Shown here one piece after another: positions 48,738 through 57,496 of a DNA stretch of 64,000 nt. Under the pieces are notes generated by a model, which was given only the letters and a program-made list of their open reading frames with translations, did not search any database and was not told the DNA's origin. Both the position numbers and the translations under genes were made by a program. Every line of letters begins with the position of its first letter. Position 1 is the first letter of the stretch. Source of the stretch: Planctomycetota bacterium. GTDB taxonomy: Bacteria > Planctomycetota > Phycisphaerae > Phycisphaerales > SM1A02. The DNA lies in contig QWPW01000010.1 of NCBI GenBank assembly GCA_003671025.1, forward strand, positions 19,052 through 83,051, read 5' to 3'.

Positions 48738-50803
48738 GCGAAGGCGTGAGCGCATTCTCGCGTCTTCAAACGCGCGTCAGTGATCTCGGTCGCAACCGCC
48801 GATTTTGCATCGCCGTGGCCAGCGTGTTTGCACTCGTGCTCATCACCGTGGGCGCGCTCGTGTATCGCGAAGCCGCGCGCATGCATCACTTCACCCAGGT
48901 CGTGCCGCCGTTGCTCAAGCAAGCGAATCTCCTCACCAAAGAGGCAGTCGCGCTTGAGCTCACCGAGAAGGGCACGCTCACCGTCGCGGGTGAAACCATC
49001 GGTGACATCGCGTTGCAGGCGCGCTTGCAACGACTCTTCAACGAAGCGGGCACCATCGACGGCATCGCCGAAGCCGCGAGCATCTTGGTGAGCAGCGCGC
49101 GACCGCAATGGTTGCCCGGCGCGTTTGTGGATGAGCCATGGCTCGTGATCGCAGGAATCACCATCGCGGTGGCGATCGTGTCGTTCGCATGCGCGAGCGA
49201 GCTCGCCATCGCGCTCATTGGAGTCACGCTCGCGAGTGCGATGTTGTGGTGGATCGGTATCGCTGCGGATCGCCCGAGTTTGGCGATTAGTCTCACCAGC
49301 ATTCCCTTGTTTCTCTTCGCCTTCGCGGTGTGCGTGCATGGGTGTCTGACGCTGCTCGATCGCGCGAGCCCGATCTTCGCCATCGCGGGCGGCGTTGTTC
49401 GTGAAGCAATGCGCATGAAGATCGCCGTGGCATTCGCGGCGGTCGCGCTCATCACCATTCCGCTGCTGCCGCAATGGATCGATCCCACGCAGCCGCTGCG
49501 CTATCAAGTGCAGACTTATCTCTCACGCTCGATGGACGTGATGTACCTCGTGTGTACGTTTCTTACTGTGTTTCTCGGATGCGCCACGGTTGCGTTTGAG
49601 ATTCGCGATCGTCAAGCATGGCTCACGCTGACCAAGCCGGTGTCGCGCCTTTCGTGGTTGGTGGGAAAGTGGCTGGGACTGCTGATGATCAACGCGGCGA
49701 TTCTCGCGGTGGCGACGTTGGCCATGTACGCGTTCTTGGTTCAAGTGCGATCACGCCCCGCGCAAGACATTCTCGATGCACTCGCGGTTGAAGATGAAGT
49801 GTTGGTCGCGCGCATCGGCGGTGTCCCCGACTTCACGCGCATGGCGGGCGAGGAATTGCAGGCCGCAGTTGAAGCGGAGATGAAGTCGGACCCGAACATC
49901 CGCGCCGATCTCGCCGACGGAACGCGCACAGAAATCGAAGTCAAGAAACAACTCGCGCGCACCATCATCGAATCGAACCTCAAATCACAGCGCTCCATTT
50001 CGCCAGGCTCAGAGCGCGTGTACACATTTACCGGCCTCGGTGACTCGCGAACAAGCGGCGCCAATCTCGCGCTGCGCTACAAGTTTTTCTCTGGCGAGAG
50101 TGATCCCAACGAAAGCTACCCCGTCATCTTTGTGTTCGGCGAAGGCGAAGAGGAGAGTTGGTCCGATCGCAAGTTCATCGCCGCGCAGACCAACGTCATC
50201 GCGGTGCCCGGCGCATGCGTTACCGCCAATGGAACCATCAAGATCAAGATCATCAACGCGGGCTTCAACCAAGAAGCGCGCGAAGGGCAGAATCCGTATT
50301 ACCCGGGAAACAGCACGATTGCGTTTGATCCCGATGGACTCGAGTTGCTCTATCGCGTCGGTGGCTTTGGCGAAAATCTTCTTCGCGCGCAGTGCGTGAA
50401 CCTGCTCAAGATTTCATTCTTGGCCATGCTCGCGGTGACCTGCGCGTCGATCCTCAATTTCCCTGTCGCATGCTTGGTGGTGTTCTCAGTGTTCGCGGCA
50501 GGATCCATCGGTCCGTTCCTCGCGACCAGCGTTGACGAGTATCACATCCGCACCGAGAGCGTGGGCCTCAAGGTGTTCGAGTTCATCATCCGCAGCGTGG
50601 CGGGCGCGACCGAATTTTCCGTGCGCGCCTTCGGTGAAGCGCGCGCCAATGGACCACTGGTCGAAGGTCGTTTGATCTCGTGGTGGGATGTGGGGCGCAC
50701 CTTCATACTTATTGGTGTCGCGTGGTCAGGTGTGCTGCTCGTGCTTGGTTTCACCGCGTTCCGCCGCAAAGAATTGGCCATCTACAGCGGGCAGGGAGGT
50801 TGA
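48734..50803 (+). CDS. ABC-2 type permease with large extracytoplasmic insertion
   Basis: 'TVFLGCATVAFEIRDRQAWLTLTKPVSRLSWLVGKWLGLLMINAAILAVATLAMYAFL' plus multiple TM segments; GTGA overlap with the ATPase gene. Confidence 0.85.
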   Translation: MSEGVSAFSRLQTRVSDLGRNRRFCIAVASVFALVLITVGALVYREAARMHHFTQVVPPLLKQANLLTKEAVALELTEKGTLTVAGETIGDIALQARLQRLFNEAGTIDGIAEAASILVSSARPQWLPGAFVDEPWLVIAGITIAVAIVSFACASELAIALIGVTLASAMLWWIGIAADRPSLAISLTSIPLFLFAFAVCVHGCLTLLDRASPIFAIAGGVVREAMRMKIAVAFAAVALITIPLLPQWIDPTQPLRYQVQTYLSRSMDVMYLVCTFLTVFLGCATVAFEIRDRQAWLTLTKPVSRLSWLVGKWLGLLMINAAILAVATLAMYAFLVQVRSRPAQDILDALAVEDEVLVARIGGVPDFTRMAGEELQAAVEAEMKSDPNIRADLADGTRTEIEVKKQLARTIIESNLKSQRSISPGSERVYTFTGLGDSRTSGANLALRYKFFSGESDPNESYPVIFVFGEGEEESWSDRKFIAAQTNVIAVPGACVTANGTIKIKIINAGFNQEAREGQNPYYPGNSTIAFDPDGLELLYRVGGFGENLLRAQCVNLLKISFLAMLAVTCASILNFPVACLVVFSVFAAGSIGPFLATSVDEYHIRTESVGLKVFEFIIRSVAGATEFSVRAFGEARANGPLVEGRLISWWDVGRTFILIGVAWSGVLLVLGFTAFRRKELAIYSGQGG

Positions 50804-50804
50804 T

Positions 50805-52763
50805 ATGAGCGACCGACTTGTTCAAACAATTGCGTTGTGCACCTTGGCCGCTGGCATCACCGCCGCGGGTTTGCTGCAGCCAAAGATGATGGCGATTTCC
50901 GATCGCGATCAGTTGCGCTACACCGACATCTCGGTGGACGGCGCTCCTCCGATCGTGGCCATCGGCACGGCCATCGGCGCACTGCGCGGATTGATCGTCG
51001 ACTACTTGTGGATCAAGGTCACCATCCAAAAGGAAAAAGGACTGCTCTACGAAGTGATGGCCGATGCCGATCTCATCACCAAGTTGCAGCCGCGCTTTCC
51101 TGAAGTGTGGTCCTTCCATGGCCACAACATGGCCTACAACATTTCGGTGATGACCAACACGCCCGAAGAGCGTTGGTCCTGGGTCAACGCGGGTATCAAT
51201 TTGGTGCGCGATAAGGGGATTCGTTACAACCCCAACGACTTGGTGCTGCACAAGGAACTTGCGTTCTGGTTCTCGCACAAGATCGATGGACTCGCCGACG
51301 ACGCGCATCTCTATTACAAGCGACAGTTCGCGCGCGAGTGGCACTACCTCTTGGGTCCAGTTCCGTTTGACTACGAGCAGCGCAAGACGTGGATCAAAGA
51401 CATCGCCGATGCGCCAGGCACGCTCGCAGAGCTGTACGTGAAAGTGCCTGGAACCGAGGCGTTTCTCGCTGATTTGCAAGCGCGCCTCGCGCCGCTGGGC
51501 CCGCGCTACGCCTTCGCGATGGACAAACGTTTCTTGATGCTCGAGGGTGAATGGGCGTCGCGACAAGCATCGCCCTACGCGCAGTTGCTCGGCATCAAAG
51601 CGATGAACGAAGAGGCGGCGTCGCTCGTCGGTGTGTTTGATGCGACCTTCGGTGATGTTGCGCGCAAGCCGCTCGCCGACGCGCTCATCGCCACCGTGCG
51701 CAAACGCGTGTTGCTCGATTCATACAACATGGATCCGCAACTGATGTACGAGTACACCCGCGACACGGGGCCACTCGATTGGCGTCATGCTGCGTCGCAC
51801 GCGCTGTATTGGGCGCGTCGCGGCAACGAACTCGGTGCTCATCGCATCACGCAAGACAAGGACATCTACAAAGCGATCAACAACGATCGCATCGAAATCC
51901 AGGCGATGCAGGCGTTGGGCCGTTCGGGGTTGGTGAACTTCGATCCCTTCAGCGGCGACAACGTGACGCGACTCAACGACTCGCGTTGGATCAAGTCCGT
52001 CGATCGATATTTCCAAACGCTGTACGACCGTCATTTCGAAGTGCGCGGCGGTGGCGCGGACACGTTCACTGACTTCCATGAGAACTTCATGAAGGGCGCG
52101 GTGCGCGAGCTCTATCACGCGGGAGATGTTGACGGCGCGCAGTTGGTGCTCGAACGTCTCGACCGACTTTACGGCAGCGGTGGTGCGGTGCCGAACGCGA
52201 CGTACCAGCGCCCACTGCGGGATTTCGTGCAGGAAATCACCTACGGCGAATACGAGATGCAGCCCGAAGTCGCGCGCAGCGATGTGTTCTCTGTGCTTGA
52301 GCGTGGCTTCCGTGAAGGACTGCTGCTCGAGAACGAGCAGGTGCTCAAAGAAGCACTCGAGTTCGCGCGCGATCTCACGAAGTACTTCCGCGAAGCGCGC
52401 TACAACGACTTCGTCAACAAGTTTGGCGAAGGGCGCATGAAGGATCTCTTAGGCGAGTTGGACGATTCAATTCCTGCAGTGCTCAAGAAGGTCGTGCTCG
52501 AAACTTCGCAACCGTTGCTTGATCGCATGGTCATCTACCGCAAGGCTCCCGAAGATTTGCGCGCGCTCATCTACGACGAAGTGATGCCGATTCTCAAACA
52601 AGAGTTTGAGCAGAGCCGACTCGTGGGAATGGGTCGCACCTTTGACGACATCATGCCCGCGCCTCCTGGTCTTGAAGAAGCACGCCAAGCACGCGCCGAA
52701 AAAGTCAAAGCGCGCGAAGCCGCACGCGAGGCCGAAGGTCGTTCGAACGCGGAGACAAAATAG
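50805..52763 (+). CDS. Large conserved hypothetical membrane-anchored protein of the SPFH-ABC cluster
   Basis: Follows the permease by 1 bp; N-terminal TM; 'GLIVDYLWIKVTIQKEKGLLYEVMADADLITKLQPRFPEVWSFHGHNMAYNISVMT'. Confidence 0.8.
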   Translation: MSDRLVQTIALCTLAAGITAAGLLQPKMMAISDRDQLRYTDISVDGAPPIVAIGTAIGALRGLIVDYLWIKVTIQKEKGLLYEVMADADLITKLQPRFPEVWSFHGHNMAYNISVMTNTPEERWSWVNAGINLVRDKGIRYNPNDLVLHKELAFWFSHKIDGLADDAHLYYKRQFAREWHYLLGPVPFDYEQRKTWIKDIADAPGTLAELYVKVPGTEAFLADLQARLAPLGPRYAFAMDKRFLMLEGEWASRQASPYAQLLGIKAMNEEAASLVGVFDATFGDVARKPLADALIATVRKRVLLDSYNMDPQLMYEYTRDTGPLDWRHAASHALYWARRGNELGAHRITQDKDIYKAINNDRIEIQAMQALGRSGLVNFDPFSGDNVTRLNDSRWIKSVDRYFQTLYDRHFEVRGGGADTFTDFHENFMKGAVRELYHAGDVDGAQLVLERLDRLYGSGGAVPNATYQRPLRDFVQEITYGEYEMQPEVARSDVFSVLERGFREGLLLENEQVLKEALEFARDLTKYFREARYNDFVNKFGEGRMKDLLGELDDSIPAVLKKVVLETSQPLLDRMVIYRKAPEDLRALIYDEVMPILKQEFEQSRLVGMGRTFDDIMPAPPGLEEARQARAEKVKAREAAREAEGRSNAETK

Positions 52764-52844
52764 CGGAGCGTGAGAGGTACGTAGCGGAGCGTGAAAGGTA
52801 CGTAGCGCAGCGTGAAAGCTACGTAGCGCAGCGCAAAAGCTACG
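52761..52844. repeat. 21-bp tandem repeat x4, each unit beginning with the stop codon TAG
   Basis: TAGcggagcgtgagaggtacg TAGcggagcgtgaaaggtacg TAGcgcagcgtgaaagctacg TAGcgcagcgcaaaagctacg; first TAG is the CDS stop. Confidence 0.97.
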
Positions 52845-52964
52845 CGCAAGTCGGTGACCACTGCCTGCGCGGTGCGCCTGAACAAACTCAGAGCGCATCG
52901 CGTCATGCGTGCATGATCTGTGTCGATGCTGCACTGTTCGCAGTGCGTGCGTTAGAGTGCGTCG

Positions 52965-53621
52965 ATGCGCATTCCTCCTGCAATTCTCGCCATTGGACGC
53001 AACTACGCCGATCACGCCGCTGAGATGGGCGGCAAGACCGACGAGCGTCCGATGATGTTCATGAAGAACCCAGCGTGCGTCTGTGGCAACGGCGACATCA
53101 TTCGCATTCCCACGATTTGCCTCGAGAACGGGCCGCAAGTTGATTACGAAGGTGAACTCGCGGTGGAGATCGCGCGCGACTGCCGTGATGTCGCGCAGAG
53201 CGACGCGGCGAGCGTGATCGCGGGATATCGCGTGGCCAATGATGTGAGCGCGCGTTGGTGGCAGAAGTCTGGTTCAGGCGGACAGTTCTCGCGCGGCAAG
53301 AGCTTCGACACGTTTTGTCCCATGTCGGAGTTGGTGCCCACTAAGGCTGTTGGCGATGTGCAAGACCTCGACATCGAAACGATTCTCAACGGCACCCGCG
53401 TGCAACACGCGAACACTCGCTTGATGGTGTTTTCGGTGCACTTTCTGATCGCGGAACTTTCGCGCTCGATGACGTTGCTCGCTGGAACCATCATCCTCAC
53501 GGGAACTCCAGCAGGAGTTGGCGCGGGTCGTACGCCGCCGCTCTTCCTCAAAGATGGCGACACCATCGAAGTGCGCATCGCGCGCGTCGGACACTTGGTG
53601 AACACTGTGCGGCAAGAGTGA
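52965..53621 (+). CDS. Fumarylacetoacetate hydrolase family protein
   Basis: 'AIGRNYADHAAEMG', 'VDYEGELAVEIARDC', 'GYRVANDVSARWWQ', 'FDTFCPMSELVP', 'ILTGTPAGVGAGRTPPLFLKDGDTIEVRI'. Confidence 0.93.
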   Translation: MRIPPAILAIGRNYADHAAEMGGKTDERPMMFMKNPACVCGNGDIIRIPTICLENGPQVDYEGELAVEIARDCRDVAQSDAASVIAGYRVANDVSARWWQKSGSGGQFSRGKSFDTFCPMSELVPTKAVGDVQDLDIETILNGTRVQHANTRLMVFSVHFLIAELSRSMTLLAGTIILTGTPAGVGAGRTPPLFLKDGDTIEVRIARVGHLVNTVRQE

Positions 53622-53632
53622 CGCGGCAGTTC

Positions 53633-53953
53633 TCAGCGCGACGGCACCGGATCATCGCCCTGACCGCCCCACGGATGGCAGCGGATGAGACGACGCAATG
53701 TGAGCGCGCTGCCGCGCCAAGCGCCATGCACACGCAGCGCTTCGATGCCATAGAACGAGCAACTCGGAGTGAATCGACACTGTCCGCCGAGCAGCGGACC
53801 GAGCACGATTTGATATCCGCGCACTGACGCAATCAGTGCGCGCGCGGCGAGTCCGGTGCGTCGGGCGTCGTCGTGCTCGGCGTTGCTGACGGCATCGCTG
53901 CACGCGCATCCGCGTCGCTGGCATTGATCTTTCGATGCATTCGTTTCATCCAT
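53633..53953 (-). CDS. yidD: Membrane protein insertion efficiency factor
   Basis: 'YQIVLGPLLGGQCRFTPSCSFYGIEALRVHGAWRGSALTLRRLIRCHPWGGQGDDPVP'; start uncertain. Confidence 0.93.
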   Translation of the reverse strand: MDETNASKDQCQRRGCACSDAVSNAEHDDARRTGLAARALIASVRGYQIVLGPLLGGQCRFTPSCSFYGIEALRVHGAWRGSALTLRRLIRCHPWGGQGDDPVPSR

Positions 53954-54330
53954 ATCGCGTGCAGCCTTTGCAGTGCGTCGAGCAAGTGCGCGCGATATTG
54001 CGCGAGAGTCAATTCATCGTGAGCGCGCACGATGACCATCAGATCGTACGGCGCGGGAGCGGCAGTCGGATGCTCATGTTGCGAGAGGCGAAATGCTTCG
54101 CGCAGCAAACGCTTGAAGCGATTGCGCACAGCGGCACCGCCCGCGCGGCGACCGATGGAGATGCCCATGCGCGTGAGGTCGTTGGTGCGCGCAACCGCGG
54201 CATCGCGAGGAATCGCATGGAACGAGATCGCGCCGCAATCAATGCGCGCGCGTCCGTCGATGACACGCTTGAACGCGCCGTTTCCTTGCAAGCGTTGCGA
54301 GGCACGAAACGTATTGCGTGGTGCGCTCAT
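53833..54330 (-). CDS. rnpA: Ribonuclease P protein component
   Basis: 'LTRMGISIGRRAGGAAVRNRFKRLLREAFRL...YDLMVIVRAHDELTLAQY'. Confidence 0.92.
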   Translation of the reverse strand: MSAPRNTFRASQRLQGNGAFKRVIDGRARIDCGAISFHAIPRDAAVARTNDLTRMGISIGRRAGGAAVRNRFKRLLREAFRLSQHEHPTAAPAPYDLMVIVRAHDELTLAQYRAHLLDALQRLHAIWMKRMHRKINASDADARAAMPSATPSTTTPDAPDSPRAH

Positions 54331-56186
54331 TGATCGCGCTCCATCGATTTGCGCCACGCACGAGTGACGCGCGCACGCGTGAGCACGCCCGCGATTTCAC
54401 CGCGAGCATTCCGCACCGGCAACGGACCGTTCTCGAGAAGATCGAGCGCATGATCAAGCGGAAGATCAAAGTCCAGCGCGCGAATTCCCGTGCGCGCGAT
54501 GTCGCGTACTTGCAAGAGCGGCAACGCTTCGCGATTGATCAGCGCAATGCGCAAATCGCGCGGACCGATCATGCCTTCGAGTTTTCCGGCCTCATCGAGT
54601 ACCACGAAATCCTCGTTTTTCTGGGCGAGTTCGAGCAAACTGGCGGCGTTGTCACTGCCTTGCACAAAGATCGGTGCGCGCAGTGAAGCGTCACGCACGC
54701 GCAATCGTCGCAACGATGTCATGTCCGAAGTCGAACCTAAGCGCACGCCCATGGTGGCGAGTTCAGCGGTGTAGATACTGTGTCGCTCGAGCAAGCGCGC
54801 GACGATGGTTGAGAGCGCGGCCACCAAGATGACGGGCAACAGGATGCTCGGTTCGCGCGAGAGTTCGTAGACCAACATCGCGCCTGCAAGTGGTGCGTGC
54901 GTCGTGCCCGCGACCATTCCCGCCATGCCTGCGAGTGCCAAGCGCGGCGCGCCGACTTCGCCAATCAGCGGAACGTATTCGCCCAAACTTCCAAACGCGC
55001 CACCGACAAGCGCACCAACCAAAAGTGAAGGCGCGAAGAGTCCGCCGATACCGCCTGAGCCCAGCGTCAAACTCGTGGCCACACACTTCACCACCGCGAG
55101 GCCCAGCAGCAATCCACTCACGGCGAGCGCGGCATCCGTCGCGTAAAAGTCTGCGCTCAGCACGGTCTTGGCGAGCGGATATCCGTTGCCATAGAAGGGA
55201 GGAAACGCGCCTTGACCGAAGTCGAGCAAGTCCGCGGCAAACGCGACATGGAGAAGTCCCAGCAACGCGAGCAACGCCGCGCCGATAGCGGGGGACATCC
55301 AACGCGGAACAGGAAGGCGCGCGAACGCGGCCTCAGTCGATTGCAACGTGCGCACGAAAAACACACTGGCCACGCCGCAGAGAATTCCTAAGAGTGCGAA
55401 GGTGGGCGTGGTGCTGATGGAGAGCGCGTCACCGGCCGCGGCGTTGCGCGCGCTGTTGAACACTTCGGCGCCAACGCCAAAGAGCGGCTCTTGCGTGCCC
55501 AGAATTGTTTGCACAGTTGCCGCGGCAAACACAGCGGAAATCACGATGGGGGTAAACGTGCGCAGCGAAAAATCGCGCAGCAGCACTTCGAGCACGAAGA
55601 AGATTCCCGTGATCGGCGCGTTGAACACCGCCGCCAAACCCGCCGCTGCTCCGCAACCCACCAGCGTGGTCGCAGTGCGCGGATCAGCGCGCAAGAACCG
55701 TGAAATCAGTGAGCCGAGCGTCGCGCCAATGGTGACGATTGGCCCTTCTGGTCCCGCGGAACCGCCGCTGGAAATGATCGCAGTGGCACCGAGCCAAGTG
55801 CGCGCCGCCAACGCCGCCGGAAGTTCCGAGCGTCGCCGATGGATCGCGTAGAGCACGCTGGCCACACCATGCGCGCGGACCTTTACGCGGAAGATCATCT
55901 GCACGCCGCCGCACGCGAGTGCTCCGAGAACTGGCACCACGGCGATTGCAAGCGGAAGACGATCGGGATGCAGGCGCGCCCACTCGACCGCCGACGATTC
56001 GGCCCATTGGATCGGTCGGATAAATGCAAGCGCGATCACCGCGAGCGCCATTCCCGTCGCCGCCGCCCACAGCAGGAGTCGACGGTCGCGGTTGAGGCCG
56101 ACGCGGGCTAGGAGCCGAGAGGCGGCGCGGCGCGCTCGTTCGAGTGAATGGAGGCCGATCGAATGGGACATCGAATGAGGAGGCAT
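54327..56186 (-). CDS. ClC family chloride channel/antiporter with C-terminal CBS domains
   Basis: 'SSGGSAGPEGPIVTIGATLGS', 'GSGGIGGLFAPSLLVGALVGGAFG', C-terminal CBS-like pair. Confidence 0.92.
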   Translation of the reverse strand: MPPHSMSHSIGLHSLERARRAASRLLARVGLNRDRRLLLWAAATGMALAVIALAFIRPIQWAESSAVEWARLHPDRLPLAIAVVPVLGALACGGVQMIFRVKVRAHGVASVLYAIHRRRSELPAALAARTWLGATAIISSGGSAGPEGPIVTIGATLGSLISRFLRADPRTATTLVGCGAAAGLAAVFNAPITGIFFVLEVLLRDFSLRTFTPIVISAVFAAATVQTILGTQEPLFGVGAEVFNSARNAAAGDALSISTTPTFALLGILCGVASVFFVRTLQSTEAAFARLPVPRWMSPAIGAALLALLGLLHVAFAADLLDFGQGAFPPFYGNGYPLAKTVLSADFYATDAALAVSGLLLGLAVVKCVATSLTLGSGGIGGLFAPSLLVGALVGGAFGSLGEYVPLIGEVGAPRLALAGMAGMVAGTTHAPLAGAMLVYELSREPSILLPVILVAALSTIVARLLERHSIYTAELATMGVRLGSTSDMTSLRRLRVRDASLRAPIFVQGSDNAASLLELAQKNEDFVVLDEAGKLEGMIGPRDLRIALINREALPLLQVRDIARTGIRALDFDLPLDHALDLLENGPLPVRNARGEIAGVLTRARVTRAWRKSMERDQ

Positions 56187-56266
56187 TGGAAATGCGCGAA
56201 TTCGCTATAGTAACCGCTTCCCCTTCGACTCCTCGAAGGCGACTTCACACCACGCAGGGACTATCC

Positions 56267-56506
56267 ATGATCGAAGCATTGAAGAGTGACGCAATCGTCG
56301 AAAAGCTCGGCGGCCGATTCAAGTTGACCGCGCTCATCCAGCGCCGTCTCGGCGAGATCATGGAAGGCGCGCGTCCGCTCGTCGACCGCAACGGCCGCTC
56401 CGACCTCGAGTTGGTGATCGAAGAAATCGTGCAAGACAAGATCACGTTGGAGATGGATCCTGCGCTCGTCGAGAAGATGCGCGGCGTGCCGAGCAAGAAG
56501 CGCTGA
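56267..56506 (+). CDS. rpoZ: DNA-directed RNA polymerase omega subunit
   Basis: 'VEKLGGRFKLTALIQRRLGEIMEGARPLVDRNGRSDLELVIEEIVQDKITLE'; upstream of coaC. Confidence 0.8.
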   Translation: MIEALKSDAIVEKLGGRFKLTALIQRRLGEIMEGARPLVDRNGRSDLELVIEEIVQDKITLEMDPALVEKMRGVPSKKR

Positions 56507-56664
56507 ACGCGTCTGCTTAGCCATCGGTGCGAGGGTGCGATTGCGCGCGAACGCCTAGTTTTCTAGCGCTTTCGACGACTATCGTCGCTCATCGCGGTGG
56601 CTCGTGGTTCGGTCGGTGCACTCGACGCGAGAGCGTCTCGCGACACGCGCCACACCAGATAAAC

Positions 56665-57270
56665 ATGTACTCAGGCGACCCCACCAACCTCGCGATCCTC
56701 AAGGACCGTAAGGTCGGCGTTGCCGTGTGCGCGGGAATCGCGTCGTACAAAGTGTGCTCGGTGGTGAGCACACTCGCGCAAGCGGGAGCGGTGGTGACCG
56801 TGGCCATGACCAGCGACGCGACGCGCTTCGTGACGCCGCTCGTGTTCCAATCGCTCAGCGGCAACGCGGTGCTCGACAGCGTGTGGAGCTCGACGGAGCC
56901 CGCTGACCCGCAACACATTCGAACGGCCTCGGCTCTTGACATCCTGCTCATCGCGCCATGCACGATGGACATGTTGGCCAAGCTCGCCACTGGTCGCGCG
57001 GATGACATGGTCTCGCTCTTGGCCGCGTCGATTGATCGCGCCCACACACCAGTGTTGCTCGCGCCGAGCATGAACGAAACGATGTGGCGTCAACCCGCGA
57101 CGCAGCGCAATCTCGTGGCGTTGCGCAGCGATGGATTCACCATCGTCGATCCCGCGCACGGTTGGCAAGCATGTCGCGCCGTCGGTCCGGGTCGACTGCC
57201 TGAGGCGGACGAACTCGTCGATGCGATCGTGCTCGCGCTGCAAAGCCGCACGGGCGCGACACGGGTCTGA
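56665..57270 (+). CDS. coaC: Phosphopantothenoylcysteine decarboxylase flavoprotein
   Basis: 'VGVAVCAGIASYKVCSVVSTLAQAGAVVTVAMTSDATRFVTPLVFQSLSG', 'APCTMDMLAKLATGRADDMVS', 'LAPSMNETMWRQPATQRNL'. Confidence 0.9.
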   Translation: MYSGDPTNLAILKDRKVGVAVCAGIASYKVCSVVSTLAQAGAVVTVAMTSDATRFVTPLVFQSLSGNAVLDSVWSSTEPADPQHIRTASALDILLIAPCTMDMLAKLATGRADDMVSLLAASIDRAHTPVLLAPSMNETMWRQPATQRNLVALRSDGFTIVDPAHGWQACRAVGPGRLPEADELVDAIVLALQSRTGATRV

Positions 57271-57496
57271 GAGATGTGCGCATCACCGCTTCGCAGCACG
57301 CGCATAAAACTCAAACTGTCCATATCGCTCGAGGAGTCCTGAAACCGTTTGGAAACGGCGCGGGCTGTGCTAGTGTTTAATTGCGAGTCCATCTTTGAGC
57401 GTGCCTGCATCGTTCGTTCGACGCTATCGCTCAGGCCTCTCCACACAGAGCATCAACGCAACAACGCCCCAACGCACCAACGCAACAAAGCACACC

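Noticed and set aside
48735-48760. Additional stop-containing 12-bp repeat (TGAGCGAAGGCG TGAGCGCATTC)
   Set aside because: Only TGAGCG is shared between the two units; too weak to count.
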